Below, in pieces: positions 16,410-24,454 of a stretch of DNA of 40,433 bases. Positions within the stretch are counted from its first letter, which is position 1, and every line of letters begins with the position of its first letter. Origin of the DNA: RGIG1934 sp964492545 (GTDB taxonomy: Bacteria > Bacillota > Clostridia > Lachnospirales > Lachnospiraceae); contig CAZBKO010000007.1 of NCBI GenBank assembly GCA_964492545.1, positions 1-40,433 of the forward strand. The letters are read 5' to 3'. The notes beneath the pieces were generated by a model that made no database searches, was not told the DNA's origin, and saw only the letters and a list, made by a program, of their open reading frames with translations. The position numbers were made by a program, and so were the translations under genes.

Positions 16410-18965
16410 TTATTGCTTCTTAACTCTAGCCGTCAATTCATCTCCTTCTATATCTATAACAATTGTGTCGCCTCCGGCTACATTACCCGACAATATTAGT
16501 CGTCCTGCAAGCGTCTCCACATGCTTTTGTAAATAACGCTTTAGTGGTCTTGCACCATACACCATATCATATCCATTATCTGAAACATAAGTCTTAGCAG
16601 CTTCTGTTATCTCTATCTCAATATCCCTGTCGCTTAATCTCTTATTGAGATCTACTATCTGAAGGTCTATTATTCTTGTTATATTATCCTTGGTAAGTGG
16701 CTTAAACATAATAATCTCATCTAGTCTGTTAAGAAATTCCGGTCTAAAGTGACCTTTAAGCTCTTCCATAACCATATTCTGATTATCCTGCTTAATTGAA
16801 CCATCTGCTTCTATTCCCTCAAGTAAATATGAAGAACCTATGTTGGATGTCATAATTATTATAGTGTTCTTAAAATCAACAGTTCGTCCCTGTGAGTCTG
16901 TTATACGTCCATCATCAAGAACCTGAAGCAAGATATTAAATACATCAGGATGTGCCTTTTCAATCTCATCAAACAGTACAACTGAGTATGGTTTCCTTCT
17001 TACCGCTTCTGTAAGCTGGCCACCCTCATCATATCCAACATATCCCGGAGGTGCTCCAACAAGTCTGGATACAGAGTACTTCTCCATATATTCACTCATA
17101 TCAATTCTTACAATATTCTGTTCATTATCAAATAGACATTCTGCAAGTGCTTTGGCCAGTTCTGTCTTACCAACACCTGTTGGTCCAAGGAATAAAAATG
17201 ATCCAATTGGCTTATTCGGATCCTTAATTCCTGCTTTCGATCTGATAATTGCCTCAGTTACTTTCTCTACACCATCCTCCTGACCTATTACTCTCTTATG
17301 CAGTTCCTCATCCAGATGAAGTGTCTTGTTACGTTCTGATTCTGTCAGCTTAGCGACTGGTATTCCGGTCCAACGTGAAATTATTCTGGCTATCTCTTCA
17401 TCAGTCACACTCTCATGAACAAGTGATAAATCCTTACTCTTAATATTGTTCTCTTCTATTTCAAGTCTTCTTGTAAGTTCCGGAAGCTTGCCATATTGAA
17501 GTTCTGCCACCTTCTCAAGGTCATAGCTTCTCTGTGCTATCTGAATTTCATTATTGACCTGCTCAATCTCTTCTCTAATCTTAGAAAGCTTGTCAACTGA
17601 TGACTTCTCATTCTCCCACTGTGCTTTCTTACCTGAAAGTTCCGACTTATATTCTGCCAACTCCCTCTGTAAATTCTCAAGTCTCTCCTGACTCAGCTTA
17701 TCATCTTCCTTCTTAAGTGCTGCCTCCTCAATCTCCATCTGCATAACCTTACGGCTAAGTTCATCGAGCTCTGTTGGCATAGAATCAAGCTCTGTCTTAA
17801 TAAGTGCACAGGCTTCGTCCACAAGGTCGATAGCCTTATCCGGAAGAAATCTGTCAGATATATATCTGTTAGAAAGAACTGCTGCCGATACAAGTGCGGA
17901 ATCCGTTATCTTCACACCATGGTATACTTCGTATCTCTCCTTAAGTCCTCTAAGTATTGATATCGTATCTTCAACCGTTGGCTCATCAACCATTACAGGT
18001 TGAAATCTTCTCTCNNNNNNNNNNGTTGTTGCACCTATACAGTGAAGTTCACCCCTGGCAAGCATTGGCTTAAGCATGTTACCCGCATCCATTGCACCAT
18101 CTGTCTTACCTGCACCAACAATTGTATGAAGCTCATCAATAAATAGAATAATCTGTCCTTCACTCTTCTTAACTTCCTCAAGCACTGCCTTAAGTCGTTC
18201 CTCGAATTCGCCACGATACTTGGCACCTGCAACAAGTGCACCCATGTCAAGTGCAAATATCTTCTTATCCTTAAGTCCCTGTGGTACATCGCCTCTAACA
18301 ATACGCTGTGCAAGACCTTCAACTGCTGCTGTCTTACCAACACCCGGTTCACCTATAAGGACGGGATTATTCTTAGTCTTTCTTGAAAGAATTCTTATAA
18401 CATTACGAATCTCTGTATCTCTGCCAATAACTGGATCAAGCTTCTGACTCTTGGCCTTCTCTACTAAATCTGTGCCATATTTCTCAAGGGTATCATAGGT
18501 AGCCTCAGGATTGTCACTAACAACCCTCTGATTACCTCTAACACTTGATAAAGCTGTTAAAAATCGTTCTCTTGTAATACCATATTCCTTGAACAGCTCT
18601 CTAATACTCTTGGATGGATACTTAATCATTGATAAAAACAAATGTTCAACTGATACATATTCATCCCCCATCTGCTTAGCTTCATCCTCGGCACTGATAA
18701 GGACCTTATTAAGCTCACTGCTTACTCTTAATTCTCCGCCCTGTACCTTAACTAATCTGCCTAAATAATCCTGAGTTCTATTAAGAAAATGCTCTTTCTG
18801 AATCTCCATCTTCTCAATAAGCTTGAGAATCAGGCTGTCCTCAATCGTAAGAAGACTGTATAATAAATGCTCTTGCGCAAGCTCCTGGTTGCCATATTCA
18901 TATGCAAGCTTCTCGCATCCGTTAACAGCTTCCATGGACTTCTGTGTAAACTTATTAATATTCAT
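16410..18965 (-). CDS. clpB: ATP-dependent disaggregase ClpB (contains a sequence gap)
   Basis: A ring-forming AAA+ chaperone that works with DnaK to dissolve protein aggregates. In order: Clp N domain (1-145), NBD1 with Walker A GEPGVGKT (205-212) and Walker B ILFIDE, the long coiled-coil M domain, NBD2 with GPTGVGKT and VVLFDE, and a C-terminal D2-small domain. I chose ATG at 18965 (MNINKFTQKS) with GGAG upstream; an upstream in-frame reading to 19037 runs through the promoter. The N run at 18016-18025 falls between GATT and ERRFQPV. Family members have 14 residues there, so the true gap is probably 43 bases. The frame is kept either way and the gene is likely intact (about 862 residues). 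Confidence 0.96.
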   Translation of the reverse strand: MNINKFTQKSMEAVNGCEKLAYEYGNQELAQEHLLYSLLTIEDSLILKLIEKMEIQKEHFLNRTQDYLGRLVKVQGGELRVSSELNKVLISAEDEAKQMGDEYVSVEHLFLSMIKYPSKSIRELFKEYGITRERFLTALSSVRGNQRVVSDNPEATYDTLEKYGTDLVEKAKSQKLDPVIGRDTEIRNVIRILSRKTKNNPVLIGEPGVGKTAAVEGLAQRIVRGDVPQGLKDKKIFALDMGALVAGAKYRGEFEERLKAVLEEVKKSEGQIILFIDELHTIVGAGKTDGAMDAGNMLKPMLARGELHCIGATXXXXERRFQPVMVDEPTVEDTISILRGLKERYEVYHGVKITDSALVSAAVLSNRYISDRFLPDKAIDLVDEACALIKTELDSMPTELDELSRKVMQMEIEEAALKKEDDKLSQERLENLQRELAEYKSELSGKKAQWENEKSSVDKLSKIREEIEQVNNEIQIAQRSYDLEKVAELQYGKLPELTRRLEIEENNIKSKDLSLVHESVTDEEIARIISRWTGIPVAKLTESERNKTLHLDEELHKRVIGQEDGVEKVTEAIIRSKAGIKDPNKPIGSFLFLGPTGVGKTELAKALAECLFDNEQNIVRIDMSEYMEKYSVSRLVGAPPGYVGYDEGGQLTEAVRRKPYSVVLFDEIEKAHPDVFNILLQVLDDGRITDSQGRTVDFKNTIIIMTSNIGSSYLLEGIEADGSIKQDNQNMVMEELKGHFRPEFLNRLDEIIMFKPLTKDNITRIIDLQIVDLNKRLSDRDIEIEITEAAKTYVSDNGYDMVYGARPLKRYLQKHVETLAGRLILSGNVAGGDTIVIDIEGDELTARVKKQ
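18016..18025. other. Assembly gap (10 N) inside clpB
   Basis: Ten N between codons for GAT-T and ERRF in NBD1. Comparison with ClpB from memory predicts about 43 missing bases, so the run looks like a placeholder of fixed length. Confidence 0.9.
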
Positions 18966-18998
18966 AAAAATCATCTCCATTTCATATGTTCTATAATC

Positions 18999-19026
18999 AC
19001 TATAACACATATAATAAAAAATGCAA
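18999..19026 (-). promoter_or_regulatory. Promoter of clpB
   Basis: TTGCAT (19026-19021), 16 bases, TATAGT (19004-18999) with a TGT extension before the -10. No CIRCE element or CtsR-type direct repeat is seen around it. Confidence 0.6.
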
Positions 19027-19064
19027 GTAATTTTCAATATTTTTTACTGGCGGAGCGTTTTTAA

Positions 19065-19087
19065 TTGATAGGACGTTTTTCTATCAA
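19065..19087. repeat. Short inverted repeat upstream of clpB
   Basis: TTGATAG (19065-19071) and CTATCAA (19081-19087) with a 9-base spacer, between the terminator of the DUF368 gene and the clpB promoter. It could be an operator or part of the terminator tail; no known heat-shock repressor site matches. Confidence 0.4.
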
Positions 19088-19088
19088 C

Positions 19089-19140
19089 AAAAAAAGACCA
19101 TCCTCTTGCCTCGAAATCCGAGAACAAAGTGGATGATCTT
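19089..19140 (-). terminator. Intrinsic terminator of the DUF368 gene
   Basis: On the minus strand an imperfect stem of about 20 bp (AAGATCATCC... with ...GGATGGTCTT) is followed by seven T (19095-19089). It starts 8 nt after the stop codon. Confidence 0.85.
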
Positions 19141-19147
19141 ATTAATA

Positions 19148-20035
19148 TTAATTTTCTTTATCGACTACACTTTTAAGTTTCTGTAAACCAAGTATTATTA
19201 TTCCGCCGATTGCGAAGAATACTATACTAAATGTTCCAAATGATAACGGATTCTTTGGTTCATCCAGTGTTGTTGCACCCTGAATTATTGAATACACCGA
19301 GCCTAACATCATTCCAATAATTAAATAAACCGTCTGAGTTCTAAATCCATCAAGTGCCTTTCTAATTAATTTGACTACTCCAAGAGCGCCCACAATAACA
19401 CCTATACCAAATATAAATAATGCCGGTACATATTGAAGCCTAAGATGAAGTACATCCTTGATTGCTGTTGTTATAGGAATATACAGTCCAAAAATCATAA
19501 GCACTGTTGAACCTGATATTCCCGGGAGCACCATTGCTGATATAGCAACAATTCCCGCAAGAAACAACAATACTCCGGTCAACACAGAAAAATGTCCTAC
19601 TGCCAGATTAATTCCCTCATCTCCAAGGGCACTTCCTGAAAGATAAGTAATTCCACATACAAGTCCTGCACCAACAAGAATAAATACCATCTGAATATAT
19701 TTGCCCTTAAGGCATGCCTTTTCTTCCATAATAATTATTGGAAGAGCAAAAAGTATAAATCCTATAAACAACGAACTAATCTGATAAATATGAGAATCAA
19801 ATACTGCCGTAATAAATAAAATAGCCATGCAGAATCCAACTACCCAGCCGATTCCAATCTTAATAAGAAACTTAATTGCCTCTATACGTTCTTCCTTAGT
19901 TCCACTAATCAAATCATCAAGTGAATCTATAAATTTATCGTAAAAACCCAGTAAAAATGCAATTGTTCCCCCTGAAACCCCGGGAACACTGTCTGCAAGA
20001 GCCATGCAAAGGCCCCTAATAAAGTTAATAATCAC
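19148..20035 (-). CDS. popT: DUF368 family polyprenyl-phosphate transporter (PopT-like)
   Basis: A polytopic membrane protein with about 8-9 hydrophobic segments. The family signature GLCMALADSVPGVSGGTIAF at the N-terminus is echoed by the second half (MVLPGISGSTVLMIFGLY), showing the internal inverted duplication of DUF368. The family has been linked to recycling of undecaprenyl phosphate to the inner leaflet for cell-wall synthesis (PopT). I prefer a GTG start at 20035 (VIINFIRGL): GGAG lies six bases upstream (20045-20042), whereas the in-frame ATG at 20047 overlaps that site and has none of its own. The ribosome site is the end of repeat copy B. It is followed by a strong terminator. Confidence 0.88.
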   Translation of the reverse strand: MIINFIRGLCMALADSVPGVSGGTIAFLLGFYDKFIDSLDDLISGTKEERIEAIKFLIKIGIGWVVGFCMAILFITAVFDSHIYQISSLFIGFILFALPIIIMEEKACLKGKYIQMVFILVGAGLVCGITYLSGSALGDEGINLAVGHFSVLTGVLLFLAGIVAISAMVLPGISGSTVLMIFGLYIPITTAIKDVLHLRLQYVPALFIFGIGVIVGALGVVKLIRKALDGFRTQTVYLIIGMMLGSVYSIIQGATTLDEPKNPLSFGTFSIVFFAIGGIIILGLQKLKSVVDKEN

Positions 20036-20041
20036 AATAAT

Positions 20042-20110
20042 CTCCATTCCGGAGCATCTATTTTGCCATCAAGGCTATTTGTAATGCTCCTCCACAAATA
20101 GTTACGTGAA
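20042..20110 (-). repeat. Structured dispersed repeat, copy B, ending in the popT ribosome site
   Basis: The short copy of the element also seen at 13547-13657. On the minus strand the stem CTATTTGTG/TACAAATAG (20101-20093 with 20083-20075) keeps pairing by a G-U at the closing pair and has a 9-base loop GAGGAGCAT. GGAGCAT in the loop is complementary to ATGCTCC (20051-20057), directly before the GGAG ribosome site (20042-20045). A 20-base near-copy of the initiation region, CACATTATCTCCATTCCGGA on the plus strand, recurs at 20135-20154, suggesting duplication around the element. AATAGTTA (20097-20104) and TAACTATT (20127-20134) form an alternative stem. Confidence 0.75.
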
Positions 20111-20194
20111 TTGAACGCCATCGAGCTAACTATTCACATTATCTCCATTCCGGATAAAACTTAGTTCATATTCTAACATAGTACATGATAAATA

Positions 20195-20809
20195 TCAAAT
20201 TATATGTTTTATTTTTCTGATCAGCCAGGCAAATATATACGCTCCGGCAAGAATCACTACAAACCATACGCAGGACATATATACAGGCTGTTTATGGACC
20301 ATCAGAAATGGATATGGTCCCTTTAGTAGATTTACGATATTTAGTACGACCGCTGTTACCGCATATATAAATGTTGGGCAAAGTGCATAATATGTATATT
20401 TCAATGGAATTTCATCATATTTCTCAAAGAACAGGAACGAAATGACTGATAATACAGGACACAAAAAATGATGAAATAACATTGAACCACAAAACATCAT
20501 TGTTATATATCCGTTTACTCCATTCATAGGTGCTAGTATGCACAAAACCACTACAAATGTTACACTGAGACAGCATGCTGATATGTACCTGACTATTTTA
20601 GTTATGGTCTGTAGTCCACTTCCACCTTTTCTTTCTGCAATATCAGAAACCACATAAATAATACTTGCAGCAAGTGCAAATATGTTACTATCTTCTGTAT
20701 AAAATCTCACAAAGGATACTCCATGCTTCATTATACTCATAATTATTCCAACAATCTCCATAATTATGATTGCCATATTAATTGTCAATGCAATATTTCT
20801 CTTTTTCAT
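20195..20809 (-). CDS. Six-helix membrane protein, Pr6Pr-like
   Basis: A 204-residue integral membrane protein with six hydrophobic segments and short loops. The N-terminal RFYTEDSNIFALAASIIY and the C-terminal KGPYPFLMVHKQPVYMSCVWF resemble the Pr6Pr family (six-helix proteins with a SNLL-like second helix and a GPYPF motif). Function is unknown. The start has AAAGGAA upstream. It follows the carB terminator, with a possible promoter (TTGGTT, 16 bases, TATACT) inside the terminator region. It precedes popT by about 160 bases that contain repeat copy B, so the two may be co-transcribed. Confidence 0.8.
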   Translation of the reverse strand: MKKRNIALTINMAIIIMEIVGIIMSIMKHGVSFVRFYTEDSNIFALAASIIYVVSDIAERKGGSGLQTITKIVRYISACCLSVTFVVVLCILAPMNGVNGYITMMFCGSMLFHHFLCPVLSVISFLFFEKYDEIPLKYTYYALCPTFIYAVTAVVLNIVNLLKGPYPFLMVHKQPVYMSCVWFVVILAGAYIFAWLIRKIKHII

Positions 20810-20851
20810 ATCAGTAAATTCCTTTCTACATTAGTACAGCAAATGTAGTAT

Positions 20852-20884
20852 AAAACGAGTCTGGTATAAACCAAACCCGCTTTA
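20852..20884 (-). terminator. Intrinsic terminator of carB
   Basis: On the minus strand AAAGCGGGTTTGG pairs with CCAGACTCGTTTT (with G-U pairs) around a short loop, ending in TTTTATAC. It begins about 30 nt after the carB stop. Confidence 0.75.
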
Positions 20885-20913
20885 TTATCATATATGCAAT
20901 TTGTCAAAAATTA

Positions 20914-23900
20914 TTACTGTATGGATTTATGAATTTCCTGAAGTGACATTACACCAATATCGCCCTCAGTTTTAACAGCCTTGATTCCGTCTGCTGTTGC
21001 CTTGGCAGCTGCCATAGTAGTCATGTATGAAACCTTAGCTTTGATTGCTGACTTTCTAATATAACTGTCATCAAACATTCTTTCTTCTTTGCTTGCAGGT
21101 GTGTTAATAATAAGCTGAATCTGACCATTTGTAACTGCATCAACAATATTTGGTCTGCCTTCCTGCATCTTGTTGATTCTTGTCACTTCAAGTCCTGATG
21201 ATTTGAGGAGCTCATATGTTGTTCCTGTAGCAAGAATGTTAAATCCACACTCTGCAAATTCTTTTGCAACATCAACCACTTCTGCTTTGTCCTTCTTATT
21301 TACACTAAATAAAACTGTTCCTTCAAGTGGAAGCTTCGTCTGTGTTGCCTCCTGTGCCTTGTAGAATGCTTCACCAACGCTCTTTGACAATCCAAGTACC
21401 TCACCTGTTGAACGCATCTCTGGTCCAAGTAAAGGGTCAACCTCCGGGAACATATTAAATGGGAATACCGCTTCTTTTACACCATAGTAGGTTGGCTTTG
21501 TTTCCTTAAGTTCAGGAACTGGTGATGATTTTCCTGTAAGCTCAGATGTCATAATCTGTGTTGCAAGCTTAACCATTGACACATTACATACCTTTGATAC
21601 AAGTGGAACTGTTCTTGATGCACGTGGATTAGCTTCAAGTACATATACTTTATCATTTTCAATTGCATACTGCATGTTCATAAGTCCTCTTACTCCCATT
21701 TCTTCTGCAATTTTTCTTGTGTAATCTTTGATTGTATTTAATAAATTCTCTGGTATATTCTTTGATGGAAGTATACAAGCTGAATCTCCTGAATGAATTC
21801 CTGCAAGCTCAATGTGCTCCATTACTGCCGGTACATATGCATGTGTTCCATCAGCAATTGCATCTGCTTCACACTCTGTTGCATGGCGTAAAAATCTATC
21901 AATGAGGATTGGTCTGTCTGGTGTAACACCAACTGCTGCTGCCATATACTGCTTAAGTGATTCAGGCTCATTTACTACTTCCATTCCTCTACCACCAAGA
22001 ACATATGAAGGTCTAACCATAACCGGATATCCTATTCTCTCAGCTATTTCCAAAGCTTCATCAACATTTACTGCCATTCCTGATTCAGGCATTGGGATTT
22101 CTAACTTATCCATCATATTTCTGAATAAATCTCTATCTTCTGCAAGATCAATAACTTCTGGTGATGTACCAAGAATATTTACTCCTGCTTTCTTAAGATC
22201 TGCAGCAAGATTAAGTGGAGTCTGTCCACCAAACTGTGCTATAACACCAACAGGCTTCTCCTTGTCATGAATGCTTAATACATCCTCAAGTGTTAATGGC
22301 TCGAAATAAAGTTTATCCGATGTATCATAATCTGTTGAAACTGTTTCAGGATTACAGTTGACAATAATTGTCTCAAATCCCAGTTCCTTAAGTGCAAATG
22401 CAGCATGTACACAACAGTAATCAAATTCAATACCCTGTCCGATTCTGTTTGGTCCGCCACCAAGAATCATTATTTTCTTTCTATCTGAAATAGTTGAATT
22501 ATCCTGTGCGTTGTATGTTGAATAATAGTAAGCTTTGTCTTCTGTACCACTTACGTGTACCGGTTCCCAAGCTTCTGTTATTCCATATCCAATTCTAGCT
22601 TTTCTTATTTCATTTTCATTTACATCAAGAAGTTTTGAAAGATACTTATCTGCAAATCCGTCCTGCTTAGCCTGTCTTAAAACTGCTTCATCCGGAACTG
22701 TTCCCTTATTTTCAAGTAATGCATTTTCTTCTTCAACAAGCTCCTTCATCTGCTCTATGAAATATTTCTTAATCTTAGTAAGCTCAAATAATTCATCAAC
22801 AGTTGCACCCTTTCTAAGAGCTTCATACATAATAAACTGTCTTTCACTTGTTGGTACTGCTAGCATCTCAATAAGCTCATCTTTTGTCTTGTCGTTAAAG
22901 TTCTTAGCAAATCCCAAACCATATCTTCCTGTTTCAAGACTTCTGATTGCCTTCTGGAATGCTTCTTTGTATGTTTTACCAATACTCATTACTTCTCCAA
23001 CAGCGCGCATCTGTGTTCCAAGCTTATCCTCTGCACCCTTGAATTTTTCAAATGCCCATCTTGCGAATTTGATTACAATATAATCTCCATCCGGATAGTA
23101 TTTGTCAAGTGTTCCATATTTTCCACATGGAATTTCATCAAGTGTGAGTCCTGCTGCAAGCATTGCTGATACAAGGGCAATTGGGAAACCTGTTGCCTTT
23201 GAAGCAAGTGCTGATGAACGTGATGTTCTTGGATTAATTTCTATTACTATAATTCTGTCTGAAACCGGATCATGAGCAAACTGTACATTTGTTCCACCGA
23301 TTACTTCTATTGATTCTACAATTCTATATGCCTGTTCCTGTAATCTATCCTGAACCTCCTGTGAGATTGTAAGCATTGGTGCTGAACAGAATGAATCTCC
23401 TGTATGAACTCCAAGTGGGTCGATATTTTCTATGAAGCATACTGTAATCATATTATTTTTAGCGTCACGTACAACTTCTAATTCGAGCTCTTCCCATCCT
23501 AAAATAGATTCCTCAACAAGAACCTGGCCTACAAGGCTGGCCTGAAGACCTCTTGCACATACTGTCTTTAACTCGTCAACATTATATACAAGACCACCGC
23601 CTGCTCCACCCATTGTGTATGCAGGACGCAATACAACCGGATATCCAAGCTTATCTGCTATAGCTAATGCTTCATCCACAGAGTAAGCAACCTCACTCTT
23701 AGCCATCTCTATACCAAGAGTGTTCATTGTTTTCTTAAATTCTATTCTATCCTCTCCACGTTCAATGGCATCTATCTGAACACCTATAACCTTAACACCA
23801 TATTTGTCAAGAATTCCTGCGCTGGCAAGCTCAGAACATAAGTTAAGTCCTGACTGTCCACCAAGATTTGGAAGAATTGCATCTGGTCTTTCCTTTATAA

Positions 23901-24132
23901 TTATCTGCTCAAGTCTCTTTACATTAAGAGGCTCTATATATGTTACATCTGCTGTATCAGGATCAGTCATGATAGTAGCCGGATTAGAATTAACTAATAC
24001 TATCTTATATCCCAATTTTCTAAGGGCTTTACATGCCTGTGTTCCTGAATAGTCAAACTCACACGCCTGACCTATGATAATAGGGCCTGAACCTATTATT
24101 AATACTGTGTTAATGTCTTCTCTCTTACTCAT
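20914..24132 (-). CDS. carB: Carbamoyl-phosphate synthase large subunit
   Basis: Makes carbamoyl phosphate from bicarbonate, ATP and ammonia channelled from the glutaminase subunit CarA; the product feeds pyrimidine and arginine synthesis. About 1072 residues, full length: two homologous ATP-grasp halves (first half opening INTVLIIGSGPIIIGQACEF, second half KKIMILGGGPNRIGQGIEFD), the grasp motifs VEVIGGTNVQFAH and GLMNMQYAI, and a C-terminal methylglyoxal-synthase-like allosteric domain (TVLFSVNKKDKAEVVDVAKE) that binds UMP or other effectors in this family. I place the start at 24132 (MSKREDINTVL); an ATG three codons upstream (24141) is possible. No carA is present in the window. Expression probably depends on the leader at 24269-24447. 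Confidence 0.97.
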   Translation of the reverse strand: MSKREDINTVLIIGSGPIIIGQACEFDYSGTQACKALRKLGYKIVLVNSNPATIMTDPDTADVTYIEPLNVKRLEQIIIKERPDAILPNLGGQSGLNLCSELASAGILDKYGVKVIGVQIDAIERGEDRIEFKKTMNTLGIEMAKSEVAYSVDEALAIADKLGYPVVLRPAYTMGGAGGGLVYNVDELKTVCARGLQASLVGQVLVEESILGWEELELEVVRDAKNNMITVCFIENIDPLGVHTGDSFCSAPMLTISQEVQDRLQEQAYRIVESIEVIGGTNVQFAHDPVSDRIIVIEINPRTSRSSALASKATGFPIALVSAMLAAGLTLDEIPCGKYGTLDKYYPDGDYIVIKFARWAFEKFKGAEDKLGTQMRAVGEVMSIGKTYKEAFQKAIRSLETGRYGLGFAKNFNDKTKDELIEMLAVPTSERQFIMYEALRKGATVDELFELTKIKKYFIEQMKELVEEENALLENKGTVPDEAVLRQAKQDGFADKYLSKLLDVNENEIRKARIGYGITEAWEPVHVSGTEDKAYYYSTYNAQDNSTISDRKKIMILGGGPNRIGQGIEFDYCCVHAAFALKELGFETIIVNCNPETVSTDYDTSDKLYFEPLTLEDVLSIHDKEKPVGVIAQFGGQTPLNLAADLKKAGVNILGTSPEVIDLAEDRDLFRNMMDKLEIPMPESGMAVNVDEALEIAERIGYPVMVRPSYVLGGRGMEVVNEPESLKQYMAAAVGVTPDRPILIDRFLRHATECEADAIADGTHAYVPAVMEHIELAGIHSGDSACILPSKNIPENLLNTIKDYTRKIAEEMGVRGLMNMQYAIENDKVYVLEANPRASRTVPLVSKVCNVSMVKLATQIMTSELTGKSSPVPELKETKPTYYGVKEAVFPFNMFPEVDPLLGPEMRSTGEVLGLSKSVGEAFYKAQEATQTKLPLEGTVLFSVNKKDKAEVVDVAKEFAECGFNILATGTTYELLKSSGLEVTRINKMQEGRPNIVDAVTNGQIQLIINTPASKEERMFDDSYIRKSAIKAKVSYMTTMAAAKATADGIKAVKTEGDIGVMSLQEIHKSIQ

Positions 24133-24141
24133 TTTGTACAT

Positions 24142-24235
24142 CCTTTCCCTTGTGCTATAAATTGCTTCTTAATTTTGCTTGCTGTTTTGCACTCTTTGCG
24201 CGCTGTTGCGTGCAAGTTGCATCCCTCGTAGTTTT
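24142..24235 (-). other. GCAA-repeat-rich 5' untranslated region of carB
   Basis: Between the attenuator and carB the minus strand contains about eight GCA or GCAA motifs within about 75 bases and little secondary structure. An ORF of 17 codons (MQLARNSAQRVQNSKQN, 24228-24175) with four Gln and three Asn codons overlaps it, but its AGGG abuts the ATG, so translation is doubtful. The repeats could be a binding tract for an RNA-binding protein; this is speculation. Confidence 0.4.
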
Positions 24236-24268
24236 TTGCTTTATATGAATTGTAATATCCTATAATGC

Positions 24269-24297
24269 AAAAAAACAGCTGGTATAAATACCAGCTG
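24269..24297 (-). terminator. Intrinsic terminator acting as candidate attenuator of carB
   Basis: CAGCTGGTAT and ATACCAGCTG form a perfect stem (24297-24288 with 24285-24276) followed by seven T (24275-24269). It lies 3 nt after the stop codon of the leader ORF and about 137 nt before the carB start. A ribosome stopping at that codon would cover the left arm and prevent folding. It could also be a distant terminator for hisC, but a promoter lies in between. Confidence 0.85.
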
Positions 24298-24300
24298 AAA

Positions 24301-24381
24301 TTAACAATAAATAAAATTAAAAAAGAAAATAGAAATAGAAGGTACTATTAAATTACAAAGATTAGTTGTTATGTAATTCAT
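24301..24381 (-). CDS. 26-residue leader peptide of carB (pyrBI-leader-like)
   Basis: ATG with GGAGG seven bases upstream, 26 codons, TAA. The peptide begins MNYITTNLCNLIV and ends SISIFFFNFIYC. The 3' half of the ORF is extremely U-rich in RNA (TTCTATTTCTATTTTC, then TTTTTTAATTTT), including a run of Phe codons, and the stop is 3 nt before the terminator stem. In E. coli pyrBI, a leader peptide with a similar Phe/U cluster lets low UTP slow RNA polymerase so that the trailing ribosome blocks the terminator. GAAATAG (24407-24401) and CTATTTC (24338-24332) could pair around the leader start. The peptide itself probably has no function. Confidence 0.7.
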   Translation of the reverse strand: MNYITTNLCNLIVPSISIFFFNFIYC

Positions 24382-24418
24382 TGTTCGTCCTCCACTTCCA
24401 CTATTTCATATCTTGTAT

Positions 24419-24447
24419 ATTATAATGGATAAAATAATAATAGTAAA
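24419..24447 (-). promoter_or_regulatory. Promoter of the carB leader
   Basis: TTTACT (24447-24442), 17 bases, TATAAT (24424-24419, perfect). It starts 8 bases after the hisC stop codon and gives a transcript with about 30 bases before the leader ATG. Confidence 0.65.
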
Positions 24448-24454
24448 GTGTTTT

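Noticed and set aside
22535..23083. 182-codon plus-strand frame opposite carB
   Set aside because: Shadow of the carB coding sequence, with Ser/Leu-rich composition, no domain and no ribosome site.
24269..24297. Treating the hairpin before carB simply as the hisC terminator
   Set aside because: It lies about 158 bases after the hisC stop, with a good promoter and a ribosome-bound ORF in between. It may still catch hisC read-through, but the leader arrangement fits attenuation better.
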